Positions 11,141 to 27,159 are shown, counted from the stretch's first letter. The stretch is DNA of 64,000 nucleotides from Littorina saxatilis (GCF_037325665.1 NC_090245.1:46740412-46804411); one strand, 5' to 3'. Numbers and translations: made by a program. Notes: generated from the sequence alone by a model not told the origin.

Positions 11141-13693
11141 CTATTTGGGAAAGCCGGGCAAGAAGCGGAACCAGTTGGGGTTAAAATCGGGAAAGGGGAA
11201 ACCGGGAGGAGCATTGGGGGCACAGTTGGGGTTCTGACTGTTGGGGGGAGGAGTGAAGGCGGCTTTCACCACGGCACAGAACACGAGGAAGTCAGCCGCC
11301 ACCTCGTCACTGCTACCCAGCTGAAGCGGTATGTATGGACAACTCGCCTGACCCTCTGAATTGGACATGTGTGACCTTGGCATTGAGCCTTGTGACCTTG
11401 AAGCCTGATTCTGAGAGCTGTGCGACCTTGATCCGTGGTTCTGTGGCCCAGAAAGGGAACTCGGTCCATTGGTTTGCCTGCTATGTTCATTAGACCCATT
11501 ACCTACGCTGGATTCCTGACCGGGCCATGACGTGGATGACTCCACGGTGGAAAAAGAGCGAGGCCGCATCTCCCCATATTCCATGTCCACCAGTTTGCTT
11601 ACGTCCTGTGTGTCCCCTGGCTCACTCTGGGCGTATTCTGGAATCTCTGGTGGTTTCAAAACATGCCCACCTCCACCGTTAGTACCAGTCCATTGACCGT
11701 TTTGACCACAGCTGCCGGTGCAGACGCTGTGAGAATTAATTCCGCTCTGCTCGTGTTGCCTGGAACTCAGTTTTTGCGAATGACCGTTGGAAGTGCTGTG
11801 GATTTCTTCAGAGCCGGCCGCAACAGAGTCTCCCCCTCGGTCGGAAGACCAGAAAGACGCGGGATACCCAGAGGAGGGCGAGACGGTGGGCCTGGCATCT
11901 TGGGGGTGAAGGTGGGGCTGTGGATGGTTGTAGAACTGAGACTGGAACTTGACCATGTCGGTCAGCGCTCGCCACGAGTCCTCCGAGGATGCGAAGGAGG
12001 TGCAGTTCATGAACTTGGCCATGTAGATGCTGGGGTTCTTGTCGCCATGGTGACCCTGGAACGAGTTGTTGCCGCCACAAGTGTTGAGCAGGTCATGGAG
12101 ATAGCGACCAAGTGGGGCAAAGCTGACTGAGTTGCCCCGCATGTCTGGGGGCAGGATATCGGCAGGGAGAGGGGTGGAAGGGGGCACAGATGGGTGTTGT
12201 GGGGTAGGGCGGTGTACATTGTTGCCTCTGCTGTCATTGGAGGTATTCTCTGAAGTCAGCTTTGAGGACGGCTGGGCGGGATAGGTCTGGAACATCCGGT
12301 TGACTTCACCCAGGTAGCGCTGCAGCATGAAGTCCGTGACGGAAGGCAGGGGCAGCGAGCGGTGACCGTTGCCTTGTTCATGGTCCACTGGCGCTGAAGG
12401 TGCGTGTTCCGCTTCGCAGGGATAGCCGGGAGCCTGGCCTGGACTGTGACCGGCCTGGTGGTCTCCGTGCGTGACGAACGACCAGCTGCCCCCCGAGCTG
12501 CCCGACGTGTAGCCGGACGGGTTGGATGGGTACGACAGGCTGCCGTTAGATGACCCTTTCTCTGCACACACCTCAGACCTCTGGCTGGCCCAGCTGGCCA
12601 CTGATGCTGCATCATTGTGGTGCTTCTCGTGTGCTGGTCTGGCGAAAGTCTGGGTCCAGCCATACGCTGAGAGGTTCATGGGCGGGAACGTTAGATAAGA
12701 TGGATGGACCCCATACATTTCCTCGCTGGGTGTCGTGGCACTTACTGGCGAAACAAGGTTCTGTTGCTGTACTCGTGGTTGATCTTTAGGAACGACAGAG
12801 ACATCCCTGACTGACGAGAGAGCGTAGCTCATGGCTGCTGGATACGTGGCGTAGTTGTACTCGGGTCCAAGATTCTGCAGTGCTTTCTGTTCCCTAGAGT
12901 AAGAAGCACTGTCTGTCACAGGCCTGTGGCTTGCGACATCCAAGCTTGAAGGCCTCTCCAAAGCCTGGATGCTACCGGTCGACCCACGGCGTAGATCCTC
13001 TTCCACACCAAACAGCTCCTTCCTGCACGAAAAAGCGTCAGTGTCAGAAGCTCGCCTCAGCTCTCTCTCCAACAAGTTGTCAGGTCTCACAGGGGGAGAC
13101 AGGCCGAGAGAAGGGATTCGGGTAGTGGGGGAAAACACATTGGGGCTTCCTGGGGCTGAGCCAGGGTAAGCTTCACTGCCGTCAGTAAAGTACCGCCACT
13201 CTTCCTCTTCGGGGATCTGCTCGAACGGGTGTGGATTATCCTTGAAAGAATCGCCTTGATCCCTCAAGATTCGGTGAACATCAATCGCGGTTTTCAGCAC
13301 GGACTTGGGCGGCTGTGAGGAGTTGGGTGATGGAGAGCGTTCCTCGGGGTTGGAATACACTGGCAAATTTTTGCCTTCCACGTGAATCTCATCAGCAAAG
13401 GTTACCCGGAGGTTGTTGGTGTTGCGTTTCTTACAAGTACCTCTTGAGGACAGACACAGGGTAGCCAAGGCTTTGCGGAAAACTTCCGGGGAGGAAGGGG
13501 TGCTGATGGAATACCGTGACGGCAGGAGGTGGGAGGGAGATGTCACAGCCTGCGGAAGGCGCGAAGAGAAGCAGGCCACGGTGGTGATGACGTGGGCGGT
13601 GTCATGGCGACCGCTGTTGAAGTTGCCGTATTGATGGTACTGGGGCAGGTGGAGAGGTGTGTGCAGCGTGCGGGACAGATCAGCCTGCAACAT
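11141..13693 (-). CDS. Orphan Ser/Pro-rich protein, probable terminal exon (850 aa)
   Basis: Not recognised. One uninterrupted frame of 850 residues ends with TAG at 11141. It is rich in Ser, Pro, Gly, Asn, Gln and His and looks mostly disordered, with ordered-looking islands: LRVTFADEIHVEG (about 95-107), SVTDFMLQRYLGEVNRMF in the middle, and an aromatic C-terminus (FPDFNPNWFRFLPGFPK). RVTF at 96-99 fits the RVxF docking motif for protein phosphatase 1, and SVLK at 131-134 resembles a SILK motif; both are weak motifs and only suggest PP1 binding. There are no membrane segments or enzyme motifs. The first codons overlap a splice acceptor (TTATGTTGCAG at about 13685-13695 on the minus strand), so this is probably the last exon of a spliced gene, entered in phase 0 at 13684, and not a single-exon gene starting at 13693. 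Upstream exons were not found. The length and absence of stops make coding function very likely. Confidence 0.85.
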   Translation of the reverse strand: MLQADLSRTLHTPLHLPQYHQYGNFNSGRHDTAHVITTVACFSSRLPQAVTSPSHLLPSRYSISTPSSPEVFRKALATLCLSSRGTCKKRNTNNLRVTFADEIHVEGKNLPVYSNPEERSPSPNSSQPPKSVLKTAIDVHRILRDQGDSFKDNPHPFEQIPEEEEWRYFTDGSEAYPGSAPGSPNVFSPTTRIPSLGLSPPVRPDNLLERELRRASDTDAFSCRKELFGVEEDLRRGSTGSIQALERPSSLDVASHRPVTDSASYSREQKALQNLGPEYNYATYPAAMSYALSSVRDVSVVPKDQPRVQQQNLVSPVSATTPSEEMYGVHPSYLTFPPMNLSAYGWTQTFARPAHEKHHNDAASVASWASQRSEVCAEKGSSNGSLSYPSNPSGYTSGSSGGSWSFVTHGDHQAGHSPGQAPGYPCEAEHAPSAPVDHEQGNGHRSLPLPSVTDFMLQRYLGEVNRMFQTYPAQPSSKLTSENTSNDSRGNNVHRPTPQHPSVPPSTPLPADILPPDMRGNSVSFAPLGRYLHDLLNTCGGNNSFQGHHGDKNPSIYMAKFMNCTSFASSEDSWRALTDMVKFQSQFYNHPQPHLHPQDARPTVSPSSGYPASFWSSDRGGDSVAAGSEEIHSTSNGHSQKLSSRQHEQSGINSHSVCTGSCGQNGQWTGTNGGGGHVLKPPEIPEYAQSEPGDTQDVSKLVDMEYGEMRPRSFSTVESSTSWPGQESSVGNGSNEHSRQTNGPSSLSGPQNHGSRSHSSQNQASRSQGSMPRSHMSNSEGQASCPYIPLQLGSSDEVAADFLVFCAVVKAAFTPPPNSQNPNCAPNAPPGFPFPDFNPNWFRFLPGFPK

Positions 13694-13729
13694 AACATTC
13701 TTGTAAAATTTGAGTCTGAAGAAGATGTT

Positions 13730-13835
<106 letters not shown>

Positions 13836-14640
13836 CAATGACAATTCTTTATTTAACGAGGGTAATAGATTAAGCACTGGTCTGCTTTTTTTACACCCAG
13901 CCATCGCCCTAAAGAGGGACTAACTACAAAAAATGAAATAAAAATAAAAGATAAAAAAAAATTCAAAAAAATTCATTTTAACAGATAACTAAAGTGAGAA
14001 CATATAATACATATGTACACAAAATACATTGAACTTGAAGAGGGAAATTGCGAGTTCATCGATGTGAATTTTGTGGTATAGAGCAGATTACACAGACGCA
14101 ACACTATGCGGTTGGCAAGTTGCTCTCTGACGACTGACTTTCGACAAGTTCTTTTTTGACACTAACACATGAATTCTTTAATTTTTATGTCATGAAAAAT
14201 TCTTCGCTATCAGGTTGACGAGTGTTACTTGCAACACGCAAAAAGTCCGAAAAGCATCGCAGAATCAGTGACTGTTGCACATGTTTTTCTGAATGTGTAC
14301 ATACCCAGGGGGACGAAATAAAATATTCCAAAGTCTAATCGATCTGACAAATAAGAATTGTTTTTTTGATAAGTGAAACACAGGTCCATGTGATATGAGA
14401 AGTTAATATAGTGGAATTCCGAATATGTTGATCGTGATGTATTAATGATCTCATTTATATTGTACTTTGTGGCAAAAGGTGTGTTTGTCAATACAAGTAT
14501 TAATGTGATTTATGTGTTCTTGTCTTGTGGAATGTCCTAAAAGTTCTTATTACAATGTGTGTTTAAAAATCGTTGACAAGCGCAGCAGGTTAGATGCGTC
14601 GAAGAAAATGTTCCTTTTTAATGTGTTCATTTTTGTGGAC
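13836..14640. other. Non-coding interval
   Basis: AT-rich DNA without a recognised exon or repeat. Upstream exons of the minus-strand orphan gene could lie here, but none stands out. Confidence 0.4.
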
Positions 14641-15475
14641 AATGAAGTTGGGGGGGGGGGGGGGGGGAGACAAAGTTCGTTCACATGTTTGACGAAAAGT
14701 TATAGGTCAGTGATGAAAGCCGTGAAAAGTTAAATCGAACGCCCAGGGGCCGTCAAGGTCCGGTGCTTACAACAGTTGCCACTACAGTCTGTGGAACCCC
14801 CCTTTTAAGATCCCTTGTTTGTTATTGTTATTATTATGAGTCAGGCGCCTGTACCTAAAACTGTCCAAACAAGAGTGACGCTTCAGACAGGGGTCAACTA
14901 CTGGTTCTGACAGTAATGTCACAACGGACAAGAAAGTGTTACAGGTACGCCACACTGTGGACACGGACTGACACAATATTGCGGAGCGGCTGATGCAAGC
15001 ACTGAGCGGTTATATCCTGTTTAGAGTCAGGTACTAACAAGACTTGACACTTGTTTAAACATGGCAAGATCTGAGGGAGAGGGGTTGGGGTTGGGGGGGG
15101 GGGGGGGGGGATACAAAGTTCGTTCACATGTTTGACGAAAAGTTATTTGTCAGTGATGAAAGCCGTGAAAGGTTAAATACGCCCAGGGGCCGTCAAGGTC
15201 CGGTAGGCTACTTACAACAGTTGACACTAGTCTGTGGAACCCCCCTTTTAAGATCCCCCCCCCCTCCTTCCCCCCCTTTTAAGGCCTTTCCTTTTCAGCT
15301 GTACCTTTGTAAATTCACCTCCACTTTAAAACTCCCTCTTTTGTCTACGATTTTGTTCTGAGTTTAAATGGGGGAGGGGGGTCTACTGTTCGGGACATTT
15401 GACAAGAGATCAGGAGAGGGGAGTGGAGATATGACACAAAGTTCGTACACATGGTTGACGAAGGGGTAATAATTG
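14641..15475 (+). repeat. Diverged copies of the poly-G repeat family
   Basis: Two related units, about 14650-14815 and 15093-15260, each start with a G run of 17-18, then ACAAAGTTCGTTCACATG, GCCCAGGGGCCGTCAAGG and TTACAACAGTTG, and end in TGTGGAACCCCCCTTTTAAG. A fragment at 15430-15475 is similar. The end block AACCCCCCTTTTAAGA is shared with TIR elements at 48345, 50030 and 59125. Confidence 0.75.
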
Positions 15476-15737
15476 ATGCGGCGATCAATGTATGGTATTA
15501 CCACAGTCATTTGAACACTTGTTTTAACGTATTGGCTATACAGCAAGAGATCGGATGGGGGGGGGGGGGGGGGGGGGGGGCACAAAGTTAGTCCGTACAC
15601 GTGTTTGACAACAGCGGAGTGATAGTTGATGCAAGTCATGAACATATTCATACGCCCAGGGGCGATCAAGGTCGGGTACTTACAACAGTTGACAATATAA
15701 GGGAAGCAATCACGTCAGAAATGGAAGCAGACGTTAC
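15476..15737 (+). repeat. 260-bp direct duplicate, right copy
   Basis: Near-identical to 8766-9025, in the same orientation, 6.7 kb away, with a 24-G run at 15557-15580. Only one base differs outside the G run. Confidence 0.95.
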
Positions 15738-16027
15738 ACTTGTTTTTAAATATCTGACCATATAGCCAAATATGGGGGGGGGGGGGGGTCATTGGTGCGT
15801 GCAGTATACACCAGTGCTTGAATTTTTGCAGATGGGGTCTCTGGTATGTACTTGAACTCGATTGTGCATCCACTGTCACTGAGAAAGATTCCTTTAGAAA
15901 AAAAGAAAGAAAGAAAATAAGAAACGATAAAAAGGAAGAAAGAATAAAAGAAATAACGAAAATGAAGAAATAAATAAAGAACAAGAACAAGAACAAGAAC
16001 AAGAACAAGAAGGAGGGGGTAGGCACG

Positions 16028-16028
<1 letters not shown>

Positions 16029-16108
<80 letters not shown>
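16029..16108. repeat. CA microsatellite
   Basis: About 40 uninterrupted CA units, preceded by an AAGAAC-type repeat at 15975-16010. Confidence 0.97.
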
Positions 16109-16110
<2 letters not shown>

Positions 16111-16417
16111 TTAAGTTACCCTATTGCCAGAAGCTGTTTGCTTATGTACATGTCAACTTCTCTGAACTGAATGGGATGGGCACGCATACAAATCCCTTTG
16201 CACTTGTAAGCTTCTTATCCGCGTGGTGAGTAAACCACATTCAAGTTTTCCCATCCGCTTAGGTCGGGGGCGACCAAAACTGAGCAGTCACTACTCAGTT
16301 TCGTAAGAGATAAATATATAAGTGTGTATTAGTACAATGCGAAGAATTCACCCCCTTTCTGCACCTCTGTCCCTTTCGTTACCTCTGTCTTCTATGCTTA
16401 CTGACCCACCCACCTTC

Positions 16418-16421
<4 letters not shown>

Positions 16422-16458
<37 letters not shown>

Positions 16459-16513
16459 ACACACACACGCATACACACATACATACACACACACACATAC
16501 ATACATACGTACA

Positions 16514-16596
<83 letters not shown>
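16422..16596. repeat. CA microsatellite with TA and GT interruptions
   Basis: About 175 bp of CA repeats, interrupted by CATA and ACGT variants between 16450 and 16520, then perfect to the end. Confidence 0.97.
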
Positions 16597-20288
<3,692 letters not shown>

Positions 20289-20763
20289 TGAGTCACGTTC
20301 ACATAAAATTTGAGCCCGGTCACTTTTATAGTTTCCGAGAAAAGCCCAACGTTAAGTTGTGTGTTGCCGAACAGAAAAGGCTAGTTATCTCCCTTGTTTT
20401 TCTGATAACGTTCGTAAAAGGCTACAGATGTAAATACTTTGATGTAAAGAATAATCCTACAAAGTTTCAATCACATCCGATGAACTTTGTCAAAGATATA
20501 AAATGTCTAATTTTTCCTTTGACGCTGACCTGTGACCTTGAAAAAGGTCAAAGGTCAACGAAACCATCGTTAAAGTGTAGAGGTCATTGGAGGTCACGAC
20601 TAAACAAAATATGAGCCCGATCGCTTTGATAGTTTCCGAGAAAAGTCCAACGTTAAGGTGGTGTCTACGGCCGGCCGGCCGGACGGACGGCCGGCCGGCT
20701 GGACGGCCGGCCGGACAGACTAACACTGACCGATTACATAGTCACTTTTTCTCAAGTGACTCA
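20289..20763. mobile_element. Short TIR element with nuclear-receptor-like half sites
   Basis: About 475 bp bounded by TGAGTCAC on the left and GTGACTCA on the right. The block around 20310-20357 (TAGTTTCCGAGAAAAG.CCAACGTTAAG) is repeated at about 20625-20660. The middle holds several AGGTCA half sites (20526-20596). A GGCCGG/GGACGG tract runs from 20668 to 20716. It looks like a non-autonomous DNA element; its superfamily is unknown. Confidence 0.55.
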
Positions 20764-21167
20764 AAAACAGAAAAACACACACAAACACACACAAACTGTG
20801 TGCTTATACAGCATGTGGAAACAGCCAGGCACTCGTGCATCAAGCCCCCTACTGTTCTTAGGCAGGTGCGACCGGGACTTTAGTTTGCTTTCGATTCAAT
20901 CCTGCATCATCCATATTCAGTTTTAAATGTGTTCACCCTAGACGCCGTCCTTCTCGTCAAGAAAATAATCGTGAAAGTTAACTCAGCCAGACACTCGTAC
21001 AAACAGCACGAAGGAAAGAGATATAGCGATAGAGCTGCTAAAAATGCAAACACCTTTTTTTTTTGTGAGGAGAATTAATGTCCTGCAGGCATGGTTTGTC
21101 AGCCTCTTAAGAACAGGACTGGGTTAATATGATATTTAAACAAACAAAAAACACAAAACACAAAAAA

Positions 21168-21168
<1 letters not shown>
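20764..21168. other. Non-coding interval
   Basis: Nothing recognised apart from short A/C-rich simple sequence. Confidence 0.4.

Positions 21169-21256
<88 letters not shown>
21169..21256. repeat. GA microsatellite
   Basis: About 43 GA units. Confidence 0.97.
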
Positions 21257-21258
<2 letters not shown>

Positions 21259-21636
21259 TCAACAATCTACGACACGACTGCCAACTAGTCTCGGCCCGCT
21301 CAAAAAACAATGACCGAGACTTTCAGTAATTCCTTCGCGTGACGTCTAACCCTCTTACGCCATAATGTGACGTCTTCAAATGACGAAATGTTAAAGTTTC
21401 TACCACAGACATACACACGCGCAAACAAACGCACAGACAGACAAAGTTACGATCGCATAGGCTACACTTCGTGAGCCAAAAAAAAAGGGGGCCAGTTGGG
21501 GGTGGTGGGGAGAAAGGGAGAGGGGGTGGGAAAGTGTTAGGAGGCCTTACGGTATTATTATGGTGGGAGGCGTACAGGTATGGTTATTTGTTTAAAGTTA
21601 TGTAGGCTCAGACCCACACACTCACGGGGGAGTGGG

Positions 21637-22042
21637 CGGGGATATAGCTCAGTTGGTAGCGCGCTGGATTTGTATTCAGTTGGCCGCTGTCAGCGTGAGT
21701 TCGATCCCAGGTTCGGCGGAAATTTATTTCAGAGTCAACTTTGTGTGCAGACTCTCTTCGGTGTCCGAACTCCCCCCCGTGTACACTACATTGGGTGTGC
21801 ACGTTAAAGATCCCACGATTGACAAAAGGGTCTTTCCTGGCAAAATTGCTTTGGCACAGTTAATAATTGTCTACCTATACCCGTGTGACTTGGAATAATA
21901 GGCCGTGAAAGGTAAATATGCGCCGAAATGGCTGCAATTACTGGCCGTATAAAATTTCATCTCACACGGCATCACTGCTGAGCGCCTAGAACTGTACCCA
22001 CGGAATATGCGCGATATAAGCCTCATTGATTGATTGATTGAT
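21637..22042 (+). mobile_element. tRNA-headed SINE, full length
   Basis: Starts with a tRNA-like head (GGGGATATAGCTCAGTTGG, B box GAGTTCGATCCCAGG). The body runs through AATTTATTTCAGAGTCAACT and GATCCCACGATTGACAAAAG, and the 3' end is ATGCGCGATATAAGCC followed by GATT repeats. The anticodon region does not fold as a tRNA gene. A near-identical copy lies at 29307-29712. It abuts the 3' end of a minus-strand LINE fragment. Confidence 0.85.
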
Positions 22043-22690
22043 ACGAGCCTACACAGCAGTAGTGTATGTGACCAGCCGAGCTCGCTATGTTTAGTTAGGT
22101 ATTGTTCAGGTGTCAATTTGTAGGTTGACATGTGTTTATATAAGTTGTGGAAATAAGGTATATTTTCCGGACACTGGCCAAAGACGTGCTCTAAACCGAT
22201 GAGTTGTCCACAGGAGCAATGTGGTTTAACAATCTTACAAATCGTGCCACCAGTACGTAGGCGTCTGAAAATACACAATCATACTGGGGACGGTACGGGA
22301 GTGGGCAGGCAAAGGTTATTTGGGCAGAATAATATTTTATATAGCGAGTTTATTTTTGAATACATTTCAGTTAGTGAGAAGCCTACATCTGTAGTTACAG
22401 AGGGATTTGCTGTTGCTTCGTTTGCTGCCAGGTCAGCCGCCTCATGTCCAGCTAGGCCAACCAGTTGGAGGTCCAGCTGGGTGCCTGAGACAATAATTTG
22501 GTGTGAGATTATATTTATGTCGTGGATCATGTCGGTACGATTACCAGAACCGTACAACAGGGCCTGCAACGACGATAATGAGTCAGATAAAATCACAACA
22601 TGGTGTGGGGTTACAATTAAATCGTTAATGAAGGTGAGCGCCATGAGTATGGCAAAGAGCTCGGCAGTGAAGATTGAAACGTCATTATTT
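22043..22690 (-). mobile_element. LINE fragment: RNase H domain and C-terminal Cys/His motif
   Basis: Minus-strand reading gives TAELFAILMALTF, then VILSDSLSSLQALL (the conserved Asp block of RNase H), VGLAGHEAADLAANEA (conserved His region), and after a linker CSCGQLIGLEHVFGQCP, a C-x-C...H...C motif typical of LINE C-termini. The reading frame is continuous except for one in-frame TGA near 22280 between the RNase H and Cys/His parts. An RNase H plus a CCHC-like tail points to an I- or Jockey-group non-LTR element. The reverse transcriptase is absent. Confidence 0.85.
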
Positions 22691-22767
22691 TAATCTACAT
22701 TTCTTCAATACATTAAGAGACGCACACACTGACGCACTGAAACGACACACACACATAAAGAAAACTA

Positions 22768-22770
<3 letters not shown>

Positions 22771-22821
<51 letters not shown>
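22771..22821. repeat. CA microsatellite
   Basis: About 25 CA units, with looser CA-rich sequence to about 22930. Confidence 0.95.
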
Positions 22822-22828
<7 letters not shown>

Positions 22829-22929
22829 GTTAATGACACATACACGTACACAAAACACTGACACACACAAACAGTAGTGACACAATATTCACACACATAC
22901 ACACACGCACACAACTACTGACACACACA

Positions 22930-23486
22930 CGTTTTCGGTATCTCGCTGTGTAAGCATGACAGCAGATAACGCAGTCGCTGCAGTTCTTCCTCCCCCAAGG
23001 ACGAACGGCTAGATGACATAATGATCATTACAAATCACGCCACATGCCATTTAATCAGTTTCGAATGCACACAATAACACGACCCGCACGCCTCGCTGAC
23101 ACCGATCCCCACTTCTACCCAGACTTTTTGTTTCTCACACGGATATATATGTAATTTATATTTTCTAACCGCAGAGAGAGCGTTCGTGTTTTTAAAATAC
23201 CATATAATTATTTATATAACATAATCCATACAGATTTTCCCTAGCTCGGAATAGTAGTGTCATACAGCACGAACGCTGCAGATTTGGTCGTTCCAGAGAA
23301 TTCAGAGACTTTGTGAATCTCCATCTGCTGTATCTCCACTAATAAAATGAAGACATCACACAAAAGACATGTTACATAATTTGCACAACCATACTGAGCG
23401 TATCTTATTAAAGAGTTAGGAAGAAAACACTTTAACAATCATTTTGCATAAAAGGGGATGGTACGGGGAAAGTTTCAAAAGAACAA

Positions 23487-23518
<32 letters not shown>

Positions 23519-26084
23519 GGGGGGTCAACGATGTCTTGCCTTTATCAGTCAGCAAACAGAGCAGCGAACAAACACTTGGAAAATAATCAACAGGCAGACG
23601 AAACAAACAGCACTGATCCATGCAGCTGAGCCTGTCACAAGCCCAGACAGTTAAGGCGATAGTGACCTCTCAGTGATGTAATCCTTACCGGCTGTGAGTG
23701 TGTTTGAAAAACAAGAACATACCAAAAAACATACCAAAGTTTTGGCAATAAAGATAATGTTTCGCTGCAGACGTTCTTCTCATGCCAGCTTATTTAGTAA
23801 TAACTGTCCAGTAATTTGTCGACCTAAAATTAATTGATTCGAAAAATGCACTCGATAGCAGTTTCTGTAAACCGAATTTTTTGTTACAGTTCATAGTCAA
23901 TAGAATACGCAGTGCAGTGCTATTAATGTCTGTCTCCTGACAATTTTCGATACAAGAATTTTTTTCCAATGTTATTCTTTATGTTTGTTGAAAATATCCG
24001 TGAGCACGATTGGAATAAAAGGCCAAGCACATTGTGGATATTGATTTATTTACAACACAGCTCAGTTTATCTTGACGACCGACCTGCTAGTGTGTCTTCA
24101 AGTAAACAACTGGTTGTGTATAAGCAAGCAAAAGTAAAACAAACAAGACTGGCTTATATACTTCAGACTATGTTGAAGTGATGCAGAAATATAGAGAAAT
24201 AATACTCAGTGTTGTTCCTAGACTCAGAGGACAACAGGTCAGTTGGACCCGGATTGATGTTCTGGCTGCAATAACATTATTCGTCAACAAAATAATGTAA
24301 GGCTTCCTGCATGTCAAATTCATTGGGCGGTCGACCGGCCAGCGGGTCAGACCAATGCCTTGCCTCCGATACAAAAAAAAAGTATGCGTTAGTGATCGAG
24401 GGCTGAGAACGCCCAGTTAGAATCACATAAAAACAACAATCAGGTAGTTGAGTGTTAACTATCGCCGTTACACCTTTCACGTTCAGTTGTCATTTTGCAC
24501 AGCCACACAGCAGGTGCAGGTCACGTGTTTGATGAGACAGATTGTGTGTGTGTGTGTGTGTGTTTGTGTTGTGTGCGGTTAGACCAAGTTGTGAGCGATG
24601 TGTGTGTATGTGTGGTGTGCGTTGTGACGATATTACATGACCGTGTAAAGAGCCACGGTGAGGCTCTCTTCCTGGTGAACAAAACAGACGGCCTGATTAA
24701 ATTGCACACTTCAAGTCCGGTTCTCTTCGTTAGGGCTGACTGGTATTGTTTCGCATTGTATGCATCCGGCTGTATCTTGTGGAAGTGTAGCGGCTAGCTA
24801 GCTAGCTGTTTTCATGAAGGAACCGTGACTTCTTTTCATAAACCTAGTCAAGACCCTACACGCACACCAAATTAGACACAACGCGTTGTGATAAAACAAA
24901 ACAGTTCAGTCTCAGACGAGATTGATATCAGCTGAAACAGCTCAAAGAATCCTGTGTACAGTTGTCAAAATAGAGCAGCCTCGCATGAGTTCGCAGAAGT
25001 TACAAGAATGAAACTATTGAGAAACAGTTCAGTATCGCGGTTGATTTTAGTTGTCAATTTCAAATGTGAAAGATTCGAAGATTGACTTATTGAGAATACA
25101 GTCTCATTTGGAATTAACATATCGCCGAGCGAAATAGTTCCGGTTTAATTCCGAGAAGTCGACGCTACCACTGAGTTAGGTAGAGATAATGTGTATGTAA
25201 GTGGTTTGTACAATGTGAACAGCAACGTGAGCAACGTATAGTGTCTAAAATACACAGATTCATAATCTCGAAGAACCAGTGCACGCCGGAATTGACTCGA
25301 GCGACATTGAGATTATCGGCAAATAAAACAACGTTCAGCACTTGCACAAACAGACTTATCTTATCTGTGGGAAATGTCAAGAAAACGGTGTATGCTTACT
25401 TACTTACATGCGCGTATACTACACGGGCTTTTTTAAGTTTGCGCATAAGGTGGGTCCCATCATCTCCCTCCAGCCCTCCTTATTCCATCCAACAGGCCAG
25501 GGGCTCTCGAAAGCAAAAATGTTGAAATGAAAAAAGAATGACATTTTGGGGAAAACGAGGAACGGGGTGGGGGTGGGGGTGGGCTTATGGAGCGACAAGC
25601 TAACGAACTCTAGAATGACAAGTTTCGCTTTTATCAAAGCTTACGCTTTCTTTTGAAGCAGCCTGAAGGGTCTGTCATGATCGATCATTCTAAGTGTCTA
25701 AAAGTTGCTTATGAGGCTGATTGATTTTTTGCAAATGCCCGTGTGGATCGCTTTTTTGTTTTGTTTTGTTGCTGCCCTGGCTTTTGTTCCTTGTCCCAAT
25801 GAGCTCTCAGACAGCCCCGTCACAGCGCTCACCTGCTCGTGATCCACATTCGAATTTCGTTCTGCTGTCAGGCTTGCTGATTTTCTTTTCCCTTTATTTT
25901 ATATGATTCTGGCCCAATTTAAATTTTGTTAATGGCCGATCGATTTTGTGACTAAATCATTATAATGACCTTTGTATGCCAAAATATGGAAATGATAATG
26001 TGATACGTTCATACGTTCATTTCATCCAAAAGGCCTATTTTGCCTTGATTCTAGTCCAACTTTTAAAATGATCGGTTGCTTTTT
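22930..26084. other. Non-coding interval
   Basis: No exon recognised over about 3.1 kb. Small simple repeats lie at 23490-23522 (GA, then G), 24545-24562 (GT) and 24790-24808 (GCTA). Short open frames show no familiar motifs. Confidence 0.4.
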
Positions 26085-26894
26085 ACATTTAGTCAAGTTT
26101 TGACTAAATGTTTTAACGTAGGGGGGGAATCGAGACGAGGGTGTGGTGTATGTGTGTGCGTGTGTGTGTGTGTGTGTGTGTAGAGCGTTTCAGACTAAAC
26201 TACTGGACCGATCTTTATGAAATTTGACATGAGAGTTCCTGGGAATGATATCCCCGGATGTTTTTTTCTTTTTTTCGATAAATGTATTTGATGACATCAT
26301 ATCCGGCTTTTTGTAAAAGTTGAGGCGGCACTGTCACACCCTCATTTTTCAATCAAATTGATTGAAATTTTGGCCAAGCAATCTTCGACGAAGGCCGGAC
26401 TTCTGTATTGCATTTCAGTTTGGTGGCTTAAAAATTAATTAATGACTTTGGTCATTAAAAATCTGAAAATTGTAAAAAAAAATTTTTTTTATAAAACGAT
26501 CCAAATGTACGTTCATCTTATTCTTTATCATGTTCTGATTCCAAAAACATATAAATATGTTATATTTGGATTAAAATCAAGCTCTGAAAATTAAAAATAT
26601 AAAAATTATGATCAAAATTAAATTTCCGAAATCGTTTCAAAAACTATTTCATCTTATTCCTTGTCGGTTCCTGATTCCAAAAACATATAGATATGATATG
26701 TTTGGATTAAAAACACGCTCAGAAAGTTAAAACGAAGAGAGGTACAGCGTGCTATGAAGCACAGCGCAACCGCTGCCGCGCCAAACAGGCTCGTCACTTT
26801 CACTGCCATTTGCACTAGCGGCGGACTACGTTCAGTTTCATTCTGTGAGTTCCACAGCTTGACTAAATGTAGTAATATCGCCTTACGCGACTTG
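26085..26894 (-). mobile_element. Helentron/HINE-like element, copy C
   Basis: Shortest complete copy (810 bp). Starts ACATTTAGTCAAG, ends GCGACTTG, T on both sides. It shares the 'GCTGTGCTTCATAGCACGC' type block and the missing 'ACTGCATTTTTTCAC' segment with J and K. The CRE-like site is mutated to TGACATCA, the only copy in which it is lost. Confidence 0.85.
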
Positions 26895-27158
26895 TAATTA
26901 TAATAATGTCATTCCCACGACCTACTTTCTGCAGATTCTGGTCCAAAAATCGGTCAAATGACATTTATCTACTGATTTATGCCCAAATCTGAAAATAACT
27001 TTTTTTTAAAAGATAACTTTAGCCAGCTGATTCTGGTGTTTGCACTGACCGCAACCAGACAATAAGTATAAGGGAACAAAGGAAAGTTATCCTATCGCCT
27101 CAAAGTATTACACAACAGCATGACATTTCGGCGGCCCTATCAACGCAGTATCACAAGG

Positions 27159-27159
<1 letters not shown>
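26895..27159. other. Non-coding flank
   Basis: Nothing recognised. Confidence 0.3.

Noticed and set aside
21637-21712. tRNA gene on the plus strand
   Set aside because: Only the head of a SINE; the sequence runs on into a conserved 400-bp body, and a near-identical copy exists at 29307-29712.
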